The notes: generated by a model not told the origin, from the letters alone. A stretch of DNA of 64,000 bases from Ardenticatena maritima (GCF_001306175.1 NZ_LGKN01000005.1:124001-188000), one strand, 5' to 3'; shown: positions 31,796 through 41,629, counted from the stretch's first letter. A program made the numbers and translations.

Positions 31796-32443
31796 ATGAC
31801 TGCACCAAAAGTTCGGTTAGCCATTCTCATCTCCGGTTCGGGGGGCGTCATGCAGGCGATTTTAGACGCCTGCCGCCGCGGCGAACTCGACGCCGAAGTC
31901 GTCGGTGTCTTCTCGCATGAGCCCTACGCCTACGGGCTGCTTCGCGCCGAGCGCGAAGGTGTGCCTGCCTTCGCCCATGACTTGTCCGACTATCGCTTTC
32001 GGGGGCTCACGGAGCGCGACTTTGAGCGTGAGTTGGCTGACAAAATTGAGGCGTTAGGTGCAGATATGGTTGTGCTGGCAGAGTGGGCGCTCCCACTGGG
32101 GGAAACGTTCCTGGAACGCTTCCCGAACCGTGTCATCAACTTGCATGAAGGCTTGCCGGGGCAATTTCCGGTGTTCGATCCGTACATGCGCAACCCAGTT
32201 TCGCGCGTGTACGACGCCTTTACCGCCGGCTTGATTCGCGAAACGGGGGTTACCGCGCACATTTTGCGTGATCCCATGCAAACAGGGCCGGTTCTGGCAG
32301 CGGAGCGGGTGCCGATTTATGAATTCGACACATTGGCGGACGTTGAAGAACGGTTCTACCGTGTGAAATGTGAGATGCTGGTCAATGTCTTGCGGCAGAT
32401 GATTGAGGAGCGACAACAAGACCATCAGTCAGAGCAGGCCTGA
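31796..32443 (+). CDS. purN: phosphoribosylglycinamide formyltransferase-like (PurN family)
   Basis: A 215-residue formyltransferase-fold protein. PurN normally transfers a formyl group from 10-formyl-THF to GAR in purine synthesis. The VRLAILISGSGG phosphate loop is followed by VINLHEGLPG, which holds the expected Asn and His, and DPMQTGPVL supplies the catalytic Asp. The loop reads HEGLPG instead of the common HPSLLP, so the call is family-level. The ATG at 31796 was chosen from domain alignment. It stands alone between two terminators. Confidence 0.78.
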   Translation: MTAPKVRLAILISGSGGVMQAILDACRRGELDAEVVGVFSHEPYAYGLLRAEREGVPAFAHDLSDYRFRGLTERDFERELADKIEALGADMVVLAEWALPLGETFLERFPNRVINLHEGLPGQFPVFDPYMRNPVSRVYDAFTAGLIRETGVTAHILRDPMQTGPVLAAERVPIYEFDTLADVEERFYRVKCEMLVNVLRQMIEERQQDHQSEQA

Positions 32444-32461
32444 TCTGACGTGTGTGGGGGT

Positions 32462-32512
32462 GGAAAAGTCCGGTACTCTCTGCGGGGGGAGAGTATCGGG
32501 CTTTTCCTTTTG
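32462..32512 (+). terminator. terminator after the purN-like gene
   Basis: A stem of about 19 bp (GGAAAAGTCCGGTACTCTC with GAGAGTATCGGGCTTTTCC) ends in TTTTG. Confidence 0.85.
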
Positions 32513-32530
32513 TCGGGCATGGATTGCGGT

Positions 32531-33445
32531 TTAGCGCCCCACCCAATCAATGGGCTCACTTCGGATAAGGGCTTGCGCAATGTCTTCTATTTCCTCCATC
32601 CCTTCGCGGCGCGCCAATTCAACTGCACGCTTCCAAAGACGCCGCGCCTCCGTTTCATTGCCCAGTTCGCGTTCGGCGGCGCCTAATGCCAAATAGGTGA
32701 AAATTTGCCCCTCATAGTCGCCACTCATGATTTTCAAATCAAGCGCCTGGTGGTAATAGTCTCGGGCTTGTTGCCAATCTCCACGGTTAGCAGCCAGAAC
32801 GCCTAACCCGTGCGCTGCAAGCGATGCGAGATAGTTGCTCCCGGCTTCTTTGGCGAGGGTGTAGCCTTTCTGGAATAATGCTTCGGCTTCGGCGGGGGTT
32901 TCATTTTGCAGGGCGTTCGCCAATTCAATCACGACACCAGCCGCGCTCAGCATATCCCCAAGCGCCTCAAAAAGGCGCAAACTGCGTTCGTAGTAGGAAC
33001 GCACCAATTCAATTTCGTCTTCTTCAAACGCAATGGCGCCTAACCGCATAAGCGCCATGGCTTGCGCTTCGAGTTCCTGTCCATCGTCCAGGAGTTCGAG
33101 AACACGTTGGTAATGTTTTTGGGCAACGGTGTATTGTTCTTCCCAAAACGCCAATTCGCCCAGTTCCAAACGCACCAGGGCACGCCCAACGGGGTCATCA
33201 AGGTCGCGGTACAAATCGTGGGCAATGGTCAAGTGTTCGCGTGCCTGTTCGATTTCATCCACATCGGCATTGACTTGCCCCAACACGAGGTGCAATGTCG
33301 CCAGAAACGTGCGGTCAGGCTCGGGCGTGTTCTGCATCTCATCGAGAGCGGCATAGAGCAATTCCATTGCTTCTTCGTAGGCATCATCTTGCAAGGCATC
33401 CATCGCCTGGATGAAGAGTGTTTGCGCATCAGTTACATGTTCCAT
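32531..33445 (-). CDS. TPR-repeat protein
   Basis: A 304-residue soluble protein built of TPR helices (AREHLTIAHDLYRDL; AQKHYQRVLELLDDG; ARDYYHQALDLKIMSGD). It has no enzymatic domain or signal peptide and is probably a protein-interaction scaffold. The ATG at 33445 has GAGGAGG. It is a paralogue of the TPR gene 123 bp upstream. Confidence 0.85.
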   Translation of the reverse strand: MEHVTDAQTLFIQAMDALQDDAYEEAMELLYAALDEMQNTPEPDRTFLATLHLVLGQVNADVDEIEQAREHLTIAHDLYRDLDDPVGRALVRLELGELAFWEEQYTVAQKHYQRVLELLDDGQELEAQAMALMRLGAIAFEEDEIELVRSYYERSLRLFEALGDMLSAAGVVIELANALQNETPAEAEALFQKGYTLAKEAGSNYLASLAAHGLGVLAANRGDWQQARDYYHQALDLKIMSGDYEGQIFTYLALGAAERELGNETEARRLWKRAVELARREGMEEIEDIAQALIRSEPIDWVGR

Positions 33446-33568
33446 ACAGCCTCCTCAGAGGGACCAAAACCAATCAACCGGTTGGGGGCGTCGCTGTGTG
33501 TTTGCTTCCTTAAGGTAGGTGCATTCTAGCACACATCACCACGAAAAGCATCTGACATTTGGCATCAA

Positions 33569-34216
33569 TCAGGAGTGGAACGGTAAATCACGCAAGGCTT
33601 GCAACAAGGTTTCATCGCCCCATATCTCGGCGAGCGTGTGCGCCTGTTCGTAAAATTGGCGCGCCTCGGTCATGTTGTCCTCGGCCAGTAAACGCGCCAA
33701 TTCGTAGGCGGCGCGCGCTATCCCGATATCGTGTTCAATGGTCTGGAATATCTCGAATGCTGTGCGGTAGAATGCGATGGCTTCGTCACGTTGTCCAGCG
33801 GCGTCGGCAAGCGCACCAAGGCGCAGGGCGGCTGTCGCACGATCGCCTGCGTTGTCGGCGGTCTGCAAAACGCGCGTATAGATTTCGCGAGCCGTGGTTG
33901 TATCGTGCATGCGTTCAGCCACCGCGCCCACTTCGTACAATGCACGCACGAGGGTTTCCGTGTCTTGTCGCGCTTCGGCGTCTTCCACAACTTGCTGTAA
34001 CACATCGCGGGCGGCGGCATACTTTGCCTGATCGGCATAGACGCGCGCCAATGTCATACGGGCAAATGCGGCGGCTTGTGGTTCTTGTTGCGCTTCGTAA
34101 AGGGCTATGACTTTTTGCAAGGCTTGCTCAGCAGGGTGGTGCAAGCCTGCTTGTACAAACCCCAGCGCTTGCATAAAAAGGGCATTTGCGTTTTGATGAG
34201 ACTGAGAATGAGACAT
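33569..34216 (-). CDS. TPR-repeat protein
   Basis: A 215-residue TPR protein (AEQALQKVIALYEAQ; ARDVLQQVVEDAEARQD; AREIYTRVLQTADNAGD). A longer open frame exists upstream, but it is antisense to the menC-type gene; the ATG at 34216 with AAAGGAT is preferred. It is divergently transcribed from that gene. Function unknown. Confidence 0.83.
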   Translation of the reverse strand: MSHSQSHQNANALFMQALGFVQAGLHHPAEQALQKVIALYEAQQEPQAAAFARMTLARVYADQAKYAAARDVLQQVVEDAEARQDTETLVRALYEVGAVAERMHDTTTAREIYTRVLQTADNAGDRATAALRLGALADAAGQRDEAIAFYRTAFEIFQTIEHDIGIARAAYELARLLAEDNMTEARQFYEQAHTLAEIWGDETLLQALRDLPFHS

Positions 34217-34266
34217 GCCAAAATCCTTTACATTTCCATTCCAATTTGCGCCCAAAGGAGTAAGCG

Positions 34267-35403
34267 ATGGAAAAGATTCATCGCGCGACATTGTATCACA
34301 TTCAGTTGCCGCTCGTCCAAGCCTTCCGCTCCTCGGCTGACGCCTATGCAACCCGCGAAACATTGTTGTTGCGGTTGGAAATTGGGGACATCGAAGTATG
34401 GAGCGAATGTGTTGCCTTGCCGTCGCCGACGTACTGGTACGAAACGGTAACGACGGCCTGGTACATTCTGACGGAGTATCTGCTTCCGCTCGCGGTACAA
34501 GAAGATTTTGAATCGCGTGAAGCATTGATGGCACGTTTGGCGCGCGTGCGCGGCCATCCCATGGCAAAAGCCACCATCGAGATGGCCTTGTGGACGTACG
34601 AAGCCGTCAAAGCGCGTATGCCCCTCGCGCGCTACATTGGGGGAGAGAAAGAGCGTATTCCAGCTGGCGCAGTGGTGGGTCTGGTCTCCGAACCCAAATT
34701 GTTGCTCAAACGTGTCGAAAAATTGGTGGAAGCCGGCTATCGTCGTATCAAACTCAAAATTACGCCTGGGCAAGATGTGGAACTTGTCTCGCTTGTGCGC
34801 AAAGCGTTCCCGGATATTGGGCTTTTGGTGGATGCCAACCAGGCTTACACATCGGAGCACATCCACATCTTGCAATTACTGGATGAATATGAGTTGCTGG
34901 CGATTGAAGAGCCTCTGGCGCCTGGCACGCCGCTGAACGTCTATGCTGACGTTCAACAGCACCTCAACACCCCTATCATGCTGGATGAATCCGTGGGCAC
35001 ACTGGAAAAAGCCCAGCAGGCGATAGAGATGGGGGCATGCCGTGCGCTCAATCTCAAAGCCGGGCGGTTTGGGGGCATTCGCAACATGCTGGATGTGTAC
35101 ACGTTTGCACACGAACATGGCATTGCCTTGATGCACGGCGGCATGCTTGAAAGCGGTATCGGACGCGCCTACAACGTCGCGTTGGCGTCGCTGAGCGGTT
35201 TTACCATTCCCGGTGATATTGCAGCGAACGCCTTTTATTTTCGCGAAGATGTCGTAGAGCCGCCTTTCACACTCGACGACGAGGGGATGATTGCCGTCCC
35301 GTCAGACATCGGCCTGGGTGTTGTGGTAGCAGAAGACCGTATCCAGCGCGCGTTGTTCCGCACGGCGACGTTTACGGCGCAAGGGGAGAGGTATTTGTCG
35401 TGA
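34267..35403 (+). CDS. menC: o-succinylbenzoate synthase / N-acylamino acid racemase (enolase superfamily)
   Basis: A 378-residue MLE-subgroup enzyme. The catalytic set is visible: KLK in RRIKLKITPGQD, metal ligands in LLVDANQAYT, AIEEPLAP and IMLDESVG, and the second Lys in NLKAGRFGG. The GGMLESGIGRAYNVALAS block is typical of the NSAR/OSBS group. OSBS makes the menaquinone precursor o-succinylbenzoate; many close relatives also racemise N-succinylamino acids, and sequence alone does not separate them. The ATG has AAAGGAG. Its last 102 bp overlap the convergent copper ATPase gene. Confidence 0.85.
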   Translation: MEKIHRATLYHIQLPLVQAFRSSADAYATRETLLLRLEIGDIEVWSECVALPSPTYWYETVTTAWYILTEYLLPLAVQEDFESREALMARLARVRGHPMAKATIEMALWTYEAVKARMPLARYIGGEKERIPAGAVVGLVSEPKLLLKRVEKLVEAGYRRIKLKITPGQDVELVSLVRKAFPDIGLLVDANQAYTSEHIHILQLLDEYELLAIEEPLAPGTPLNVYADVQQHLNTPIMLDESVGTLEKAQQAIEMGACRALNLKAGRFGGIRNMLDVYTFAHEHGIALMHGGMLESGIGRAYNVALASLSGFTIPGDIAANAFYFREDVVEPPFTLDDEGMIAVPSDIGLGVVVAEDRIQRALFRTATFTAQGERYLS

Positions 35404-37713
35404 CGGCGTGTTGGCGGCGTGCGGCCAATGCAAGCGCAGGGCGTTCCCAGTGACAATCAGGCTGCTCAGAACCATCGCGAGCGCCGCCCATAGGGGATGA
35501 AGTCGTCCGGTGACGGCGAGCCCTAAACCGAGCGCGTTGTAGAAGAACGCCCACGCCAAATTTTGGCGAATGATGCGCATGGTTTGCCGTGCAAGAAGAA
35601 GCAGCGGCACGATGCTTTCGAGGCGGTTATTGAGCAAGATCACATCAGCGGTAGCGTGCGCCAGGTCTGTTGCTTGCCCCAAGGTTATGCCCACGTCAGC
35701 GGTGGCTAAGGCGGGACCATCATTGACCCCGTCCCCAATCATGACAACGCCGTTGTACTGTTGAAGATAGGATACTTTTTCATCAGGTGTAAGCCCCGCA
35801 TGAAGCGGAACGCCAAGCGTTTCACCCCAGCGTTGGTGCGCTTGCGGGTCGCCGGAGAGAATTTGCATGTGAATACCGAGGGCATGCAAGGCTTGCAAGG
35901 TTGATGGCACATCGGGGCGTAGTTGCTCCGTCAAAGCCACAATCCCCCGCACCAATCCACCCCAGCCGATGAACACAAGCGCCAGCGATGAATCCGCCCA
36001 ACGCGCTGCATATTCAGCCAGGCGAGGCGGATACGCCAGCCCTTGCGACGCCATCAACGCCGCGCTCCCCACCCAGACCATCTCGTCGTTTATGCGACCA
36101 CCAAGCCCTTGTCCAGCCAGCACCTGAATTCCTTCAACCGTCGGGGGCTTTTCGACAATGAAAGCGCGGCAAATAGCGCGAGCAAAAGGATGCGATGCAC
36201 GCGATTCCAGCGCTACCAACCGCTCCTGCACAGTGTGCGGGTCGGCCTGGTCGCACACCATGTCGTAAACGGAAGGCTCTGTTTCGGTCAAAGTGCCAGT
36301 TTTATCGAACAAAACAACTTCGGCATTCGCCAGGCGTTCCAAAACACTCGTCTCCCGAATGAGGACACCATGTTCGGCGGCGGTGGAGATGCCCCGCCAA
36401 AGGGCAAGCGGTGTTGCAATCCCCAGCGCACAGGGGCATGCAATCAGAAGCACAGAAAGGGCATGCATGAGGGCAACTTCTGACGAAGCAATCGTCGTCC
36501 AGTAGAGGAATGTGCCCACCGACAAGAAGACAGCAAATGGAACAAGCAACGCGGCAAAACGGTCGGCAAGCCGCTGAACAGGGGCGCGTGTCCAAAGGGC
36601 TTCGTGAATCAGGCGGGACATTTGCCCCACAGCCGTCGCTCCCCCCGACGCGGTCACAATGATTTCAAAAACACCATCCAAATTGAGCGTGCCGGCATAG
36701 ACCGTATCTCCGCTGGCGTGTGTACGCGGCACAGGTTCACCCGTGAGCAGGCTTTCATCAACAGCGCCCTGCCCTTCTGCAACAATACCATCAGCGGGAA
36801 AACGCTCACCGGGGCGAATCAACAACCGCATGCCGGGTTGTATATCGTCAACTGAAATCTCCTGGACACCGTTGGGTGTGATATGCGCCGCATGGGTAGG
36901 CATATGGCGTTGCAGGTGTTCGATGGCTTCAAGCCCGCTTTCTTGCGTGCGCACTTCTAACCAGCGCCCAATCGTGACCAGGAAAAGCAACATTGCCGCC
37001 GTGTCGAAATAGACATGGGGATTGCCGGTTATCAGGTTGCGCAACGAAAGGATATAGGCGGCGCTTGTTCCCAAGGCAATGAGGGCGTGCATATTGGGCT
37101 GGCGTGAAAGGATGCCGGCAAGCCCGGAACGCAGGACAGGCCACCCCAACAGGGGCAAAACGGGAATACTGGCGACAAAAATCATCAGGCGGAAAAAGTC
37201 TTCAAGCCAGCGGGTTTCCGGGGCATTCCAGCCCATTATCTCCCGCACATAGAGCATACCACTCAGCAACATGATATGCATGACAAAAACGCCAGCAATC
37301 AGCAAACGCTCCAAAAGGGCTTCGGCTTCATCGCGAAGTTCATCGGGCGCCAGCCCCACGCGATACCCCAAGCGGCGAACCCGTTTCACAAGCGATTGAG
37401 GCGAGAGCCGGCGCGGGTCGAAGCGCACGCGGGCTTGGCGGCGGGCAAAACTGATATCGGCCTCGACCACGCCGGGGGTGCGGCGAAGCGTTTCGCCAAT
37501 CAGCCAGGTGCAGGATGTGCACCAAAGCCCACCCAAGTACAGTGTGCTTTCTGCCAGCGGCGTTTCCGCAGACGGAGCGGGTGAGGCGGTAGAGTCGACC
37601 GGTTCAGCAAGAAGGGCGGCCACATCGCGGCATGATGGGCAGCAAAATGTGCGCCCGTGTTCATCATGCAAAGGATGACGCGCCGGCAAGCCGCACAATT
37701 CACACGTTACCAT
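35302..37713 (-). CDS. copper-type P1B ATPase (CcoI/FixI/CopA2-like)
   Basis: An 803-residue pump. The N-terminus has a Cys-rich metal site (CELCGLPA, then CCPSC) and an HMA domain with CTSC. The membrane motif is CPCALGIATP, the phosphorylation site DKTGTLTE and the hinge MIGDGVNDGPAL. The double Cys-rich N-terminus is typical of FixI/CcoI pumps, which feed copper to heme-copper enzymes rather than detoxify. The ATG at 37713 overlaps the SafE-like gene by 7 bp, and the gene ends the heme-copper operon, supporting a role in CuA/CuB (and perhaps NirK) metallation. The C-terminal 100 bp run antisense into menC. Confidence 0.92.
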   Translation of the reverse strand: MVTCELCGLPARHPLHDEHGRTFCCPSCRDVAALLAEPVDSTASPAPSAETPLAESTLYLGGLWCTSCTWLIGETLRRTPGVVEADISFARRQARVRFDPRRLSPQSLVKRVRRLGYRVGLAPDELRDEAEALLERLLIAGVFVMHIMLLSGMLYVREIMGWNAPETRWLEDFFRLMIFVASIPVLPLLGWPVLRSGLAGILSRQPNMHALIALGTSAAYILSLRNLITGNPHVYFDTAAMLLFLVTIGRWLEVRTQESGLEAIEHLQRHMPTHAAHITPNGVQEISVDDIQPGMRLLIRPGERFPADGIVAEGQGAVDESLLTGEPVPRTHASGDTVYAGTLNLDGVFEIIVTASGGATAVGQMSRLIHEALWTRAPVQRLADRFAALLVPFAVFLSVGTFLYWTTIASSEVALMHALSVLLIACPCALGIATPLALWRGISTAAEHGVLIRETSVLERLANAEVVLFDKTGTLTETEPSVYDMVCDQADPHTVQERLVALESRASHPFARAICRAFIVEKPPTVEGIQVLAGQGLGGRINDEMVWVGSAALMASQGLAYPPRLAEYAARWADSSLALVFIGWGGLVRGIVALTEQLRPDVPSTLQALHALGIHMQILSGDPQAHQRWGETLGVPLHAGLTPDEKVSYLQQYNGVVMIGDGVNDGPALATADVGITLGQATDLAHATADVILLNNRLESIVPLLLLARQTMRIIRQNLAWAFFYNALGLGLAVTGRLHPLWAALAMVLSSLIVTGNALRLHWPHAANTPSRQIPLPLRRKRRRAEQRALDTVFCYHNTQADV

Positions 37714-38417
37714 ACCATTATCCCCCCAAGATGGCCGTGTCCAATCACCCCCCACCAGGCAAGCCCACGCAGGATGAGTTGCCCCGCGATGAGCAACAAC
37801 AAAGCAGCCGCCAACACATGTGCGAAACGACGCATGCGCCCCACGCCGTGTGCCATGAGCGCGCGTGTCCCTTCCAGGGCGGGAATGGTGCCAAGCCCAA
37901 AAGCGAGCGCGATCACCCCACCCGACAGCGGGCTTCCACTTGCCGTAGCGGCCAACACCATGCTGTAGACAAATCCGCAAGGGAGCATGCCCCAAATAAG
38001 CCCTATTCCCCAGGCGGCGACAACGCCCCGTTGTGGAGCGTGCAGACGCCGATGCGCAACGCGCCGCCAGAGGGCTGAGAGGGCGGGGAACGCGGTTTCA
38101 GGCGGCGGCGTCATCCCCAACAATGCGAGTGCAGTATACGCCAGGGCAAAACCAAGAAACAGCGCCAAGCCGCTTTGCAATGTGCGGTTTGCCAGCAAGG
38201 CGGTGAGAGTACGCCCCAATGCACCACCTGCAACGCCCAACATGAGATAGGTTGTCAACCGCCCAGCGTGGGTGGCAAGGCGCTCGCGCGGCGTTTGCAC
38301 ACCGGCACGCCCAAGCAGGAGAAGAACGCCACTGCACATGCCAACGCAATGGGCGATGCTTCCCAGCAGCCCAAAGGTGAAGGCTGTCAGTGGTGTGAGC
38401 GTGAGCATGTGATGCAT
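37707..38417 (-). CDS. sulfite exporter TauE/SafE-like membrane protein
   Basis: A 236-residue protein with about six transmembrane helices. The conserved IAHCVGMCSG motif near the N-terminus and LPCGFVYSM in the second half are typical of the SafE-like cytochrome-oxidase biogenesis group found with CcoI/FixI. It lies 3 bp after ctaB and overlaps the copper ATPase gene, so it probably aids copper or heme-protein assembly. Confidence 0.85.
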   Translation of the reverse strand: MHHMLTLTPLTAFTFGLLGSIAHCVGMCSGVLLLLGRAGVQTPRERLATHAGRLTTYLMLGVAGGALGRTLTALLANRTLQSGLALFLGFALAYTALALLGMTPPPETAFPALSALWRRVAHRRLHAPQRGVVAAWGIGLIWGMLPCGFVYSMVLAATASGSPLSGGVIALAFGLGTIPALEGTRALMAHGVGRMRRFAHVLAAALLLLIAGQLILRGLAWWGVIGHGHLGGIMVW

Positions 38418-38420
38418 GGC

Positions 38421-39293
38421 TTATATCCCAAAGAGTGCCAAGGCAAAGATGACGCACAAATACAGATTTGAGACATGATAGAAGCGGCGTGCATGGGCAA
38501 GCGTTGGGCGCAACCACAGGCGAAACGCCAGTGCGAAGAACCACGCCCCCAGCACGAACGCCACAAACGCTTGCCAGCCATGAAACGCCAACCCCGGCAT
38601 CAACACTGTCAGCAAGGTGTGTCCCCAAACATACCCCGCCGTTTCGCGTGGCGTGGCCAGCACCGGCAAAACAGGTACAGCCGCCAGCGTGTAATCATCG
38701 CGGCGCAACAATCCATACGCCCAAAAATGGGCTGGCGTCCAGAAGAAGACAAGCAACGCCAAGACCCAGGGCGTCAGGGGCCAATCCACACGCACAGCCG
38801 CCCAACCGGCAAGAACGGGAAAACAGCCCGCCGCGCCCCCAATCACCACGCCCAGAGGGGTTCGACGTTTGAGCCAGAGCGTGTAAATCAGAATGTACAC
38901 AATCGCGCCCAGAACAATACAGAGCACGCTTTCAAGCGGAAGCCAGACCACGCCTATCGCAACCCCCAAACACATCAACGCCACGCCAAAGAAGAGCGCC
39001 TGCTCCGGGTGAGCAATACGCCCCGACGGCAAAGGGCGGTTGGCTGTACGCGGCATGAGCGCGTCTATATCGCGGTCAAAGTAATGGTTGACGGCGGCAG
39101 CACCGCCCGCCATACAGACGCCGGCAAGAGCGAGTGCCAGCAACGTTGTCCAGGGAAGCCAGGGACGCGCCGCGCCCACCGCCGTGGTGAGTGAAGTCAA
39201 GAGGAGCAACGCTGTCACGCCCGGCTTGGTCAGAATCAGCCAATCTTTCCAGGTTGCACGGTCGAGAACAAGCGATGGTGTTTCACTGCGCAT
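38421..39293 (-). CDS. ctaB: protoheme IX farnesyltransferase (heme O synthase)
   Basis: A 290-residue UbiA-family prenyltransferase with about eight or nine transmembrane helices. It converts heme B to heme O. The first Asp-rich motif is NHYFDRDIDALMPRTANRPL; KPGVTALLLLT is the usual start of TM1. The ATG at 39293 follows GGAGAG. It sits directly after the heme-copper catalytic subunit; no ctaA is in the window, so heme A formation would need a gene elsewhere. Confidence 0.95.
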   Translation of the reverse strand: MRSETPSLVLDRATWKDWLILTKPGVTALLLLTSLTTAVGAARPWLPWTTLLALALAGVCMAGGAAAVNHYFDRDIDALMPRTANRPLPSGRIAHPEQALFFGVALMCLGVAIGVVWLPLESVLCIVLGAIVYILIYTLWLKRRTPLGVVIGGAAGCFPVLAGWAAVRVDWPLTPWVLALLVFFWTPAHFWAYGLLRRDDYTLAAVPVLPVLATPRETAGYVWGHTLLTVLMPGLAFHGWQAFVAFVLGAWFFALAFRLWLRPTLAHARRFYHVSNLYLCVIFALALFGI

Positions 39294-39353
39294 GCCATCT
39301 CTCCTTTGCCGCAACGGGGCAGCCCGACGGTTGGACTGCCCCATTGCCCACCA

Positions 39354-41075
39354 TTACCGGACAATCCAGAGACGCCCCAAAAGCCACCAGTTGCTCAGAT
39401 AGTATGTGGCAAAGAACATCAAGAAGGCGATGACCAGCACCCACGCACCACGGGGTTGCAATTTCGGGTCATGTTCTTCTTTTTCAGACAGATGCGTAAA
39501 AGCGGGCGGGCTATCAATCACGAGCGTGGCTTTGCGTGGTTCGATACGCTGACCGGTCAACACCGAAGCCAACACAATGATGATAAACATAGCGCCCGCC
39601 ACAATAGCAATCAGAGCACCAATACCAAAGACCGCCAGCGCCAGGTTCACCGTTCCCGGAATTGGCGTTTGGAACGGCGCCTGCGCAAACGTTATATCCC
39701 AGTGGCGGCGCGAAACGCCCTGAATACCGGCAGCAATCATCCCCACAGCCACAAGCGTCATTCCCAGCCCATAGAGATACGGTTGCAGCGTTGCCCACTT
39801 CTTCAATTTGAGTTCGCGGCGGAAGATGAGCGGAATGACATAGTAGGTGAAGCCCATGAAAGCGAGCGTTGTCCCGCCGACGACAGTCGCATGGAAGTGG
39901 CCGGGAACGCGCAAGGTGTTATGCACTAACATGTTCAATTGCTCAGTCCCAATCGTGACCCCCGTCACACCGCCGATCCACCCAAAGATGAACATTGAGA
40001 GGACGAGGGCGGCAAAACCGGGTTCGCGCCAGGGGGCTTTGCGGAGCCATTCAAACAAGCCACGTGTATGCCCCTGTCGGCGGAGCGCCACTTCAATGGC
40101 CGCCGGAATCGAGAAGGCGTGAATGAGGCTCCCCAGCACCGCCAGGTACATCGCATACGACGTGTTGACGGCTTTCCAGGCGAAACTCGGACCGGGGTCC
40201 ACCAGCAGGTGGTGCGCTGAACCGAGGTTGATGAACAAAATGTAGAGGATGAAAGCCAAGCGCGAGAGTTTTTCATTCAGCGGCACGGCGCCTACCGTAA
40301 TCGCCGCCAAGCCATACCAGATCGCCACCATCGCCGCCAGGTTGATTTGCTGGGCCGGGTGGCCGAAACTCCAGAAGAGGTTGCGGAAATAAGCCGGATC
40401 GTAGTAGTCAATCAACCCCATTGACCAGAAAAGGGCCGGCACGAACGCCAAAGCACCCGACAGCAAAGTGTAGGTCGCGATAATTGCCGCCGTAATCAAC
40501 CCATAAACGACGAGGGGAACGGAGCCTTCATACCGTTTTTCCGCCTTCGCAACAATCAACGTCGCAAAAAAGACCCCCAATGCGATCAGCGCCCCCACGG
40601 CAAACAGAATGACGCCCAGATAGAAAAGCGGGTGCGCTTTCAGGGGAACATAGGCGGTGAACATGACATCTGCTTTACCGGCTAGCACAATCACGTTCAC
40701 CAACACCGCCCCCGCCACCATGAGAATGTACGCCAACCAGGCGAGGCGCGGCTGAATCAGGCGCGCGTTCAGCATGACAGCGCCCCCAAAGTAAAGCCCG
40801 GCAACCTCAAAAAAGACAATCCAGGCGACAAGCATATCGAAACCGTGGGCGGTCACGAGGCGGTAAAACCAAACGGGTGAGAGCAGGTGAATCGCCTGCC
40901 AGCGCGTGAGGGAAATCAACAATGCCCCAATCCCGCCAATCAGCAGGAAAACGACCGCCGCAACCGCATTTGCGATGATGAGCCGCTCAGCCGCCAAATC
41001 AACTTTGAGGCCGGTGGCTGTACAGGTGCGAAACTCGGCCTGCTCGCCAGACTGAGGAATGGCAGCAACCGTCAT
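39354..41075 (-). CDS. heme-copper catalytic subunit with Tyr-to-Gln active site (eNOR-like NO reductase candidate)
   Basis: A 573-residue, 13- to 14-helix heme-copper superfamily protein nearest B-type (ba3) enzymes. Ligands are present: H77 (TAHGFDM) and H395 for low-spin heme, H393 for the active-site heme (PGHFHA), and H239, H288, H289 for CuB. In oxygen reductases of this type the Tyr that cross-links to the CuB His follows it four residues on (HPxxY); here the segment is HPAQQ, with Gln243 in that place. Loss of this Tyr is a mark of NO reductases derived from oxidases (eNOR, gNOR, sNOR, nNOR); as I recall, eNOR has Gln. The neighbouring nirK supports NO reduction. Confidence 0.85.
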   Translation of the reverse strand: MTVAAIPQSGEQAEFRTCTATGLKVDLAAERLIIANAVAAVVFLLIGGIGALLISLTRWQAIHLLSPVWFYRLVTAHGFDMLVAWIVFFEVAGLYFGGAVMLNARLIQPRLAWLAYILMVAGAVLVNVIVLAGKADVMFTAYVPLKAHPLFYLGVILFAVGALIALGVFFATLIVAKAEKRYEGSVPLVVYGLITAAIIATYTLLSGALAFVPALFWSMGLIDYYDPAYFRNLFWSFGHPAQQINLAAMVAIWYGLAAITVGAVPLNEKLSRLAFILYILFINLGSAHHLLVDPGPSFAWKAVNTSYAMYLAVLGSLIHAFSIPAAIEVALRRQGHTRGLFEWLRKAPWREPGFAALVLSMFIFGWIGGVTGVTIGTEQLNMLVHNTLRVPGHFHATVVGGTTLAFMGFTYYVIPLIFRRELKLKKWATLQPYLYGLGMTLVAVGMIAAGIQGVSRRHWDITFAQAPFQTPIPGTVNLALAVFGIGALIAIVAGAMFIIIVLASVLTGQRIEPRKATLVIDSPPAFTHLSEKEEHDPKLQPRGAWVLVIAFLMFFATYYLSNWWLLGRLWIVR

Positions 41076-41086
41076 GAGAATCCTCC

Positions 41087-41608
41087 TTATTCGCTCACCA
41101 GGATTTTGCCAATCATCACGTGGTGACCAATGCCGCAAAACTCGTTGCACACAATGCTGTATTCACCACTGGTCGTTGGCGTAAGTGTCAAAACGTAGTC
41201 ATAACCGGGGAGAACCATGAAATTCATGTTCAGCGGCTGAATAGAAAAGCCATGCTGAACATCGAGTGAGGAAAGATGGAGTTTGTAAGTCTCACCCTTC
41301 TTGAGTTTCAACACAGGATACCACTGCCACTGCCGCGCTTGAATATAAGCATCTCCACCCGCAGGAGGTTCCACAACAGGAATGCCATTCAAGGTATCCA
41401 CTTGATATTGCTCGGTGAATTCCATGACGCGCGCGTTAAACTCTTGCGGCGTGACACGATAAGTTGTGACAGGCACGTTCTGGCGCCCCAGATAGAACCA
41501 AAGCGGCATCATAGCCGTCAAGAACAGACACCACACGAAAGCAATCAACAGCCAGCGCCGTTCATAGCGTCCAAGCGGTTTCCACCAAATTTTAGGCGGT
41601 GCAATCAT
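41087..41608 (-). CDS. heme-copper enzyme subunit II with CuA site
   Basis: A 173-residue membrane-anchored cupredoxin: one N-terminal transmembrane helix, then a periplasmic beta-barrel. CuA ligands are complete in CNEFCGIGHHVM (C-x3-C-x3-H-x2-M), with the upstream His in DVQHGFS. It accepts electrons from a soluble carrier (cytochrome c or cupredoxin) for the catalytic subunit 11 bp downstream. ATG at 41608 with AGGAGGA. The short, single-TM form matches ba3-type subunit II. Confidence 0.92.
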   Translation of the reverse strand: MIAPPKIWWKPLGRYERRWLLIAFVWCLFLTAMMPLWFYLGRQNVPVTTYRVTPQEFNARVMEFTEQYQVDTLNGIPVVEPPAGGDAYIQARQWQWYPVLKLKKGETYKLHLSSLDVQHGFSIQPLNMNFMVLPGYDYVLTLTPTTSGEYSIVCNEFCGIGHHVMIGKILVSE

Positions 41609-41629
41609 CGCGCTTCCTCCTGTGTGCAC

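Noticed and set aside
39354-41075. Calling the heme-copper subunit a normal cytochrome c oxidase
   Set aside because: The tyrosine four residues after the CuB histidine is Gln. An O2-reducing role is not excluded but should not be the default.
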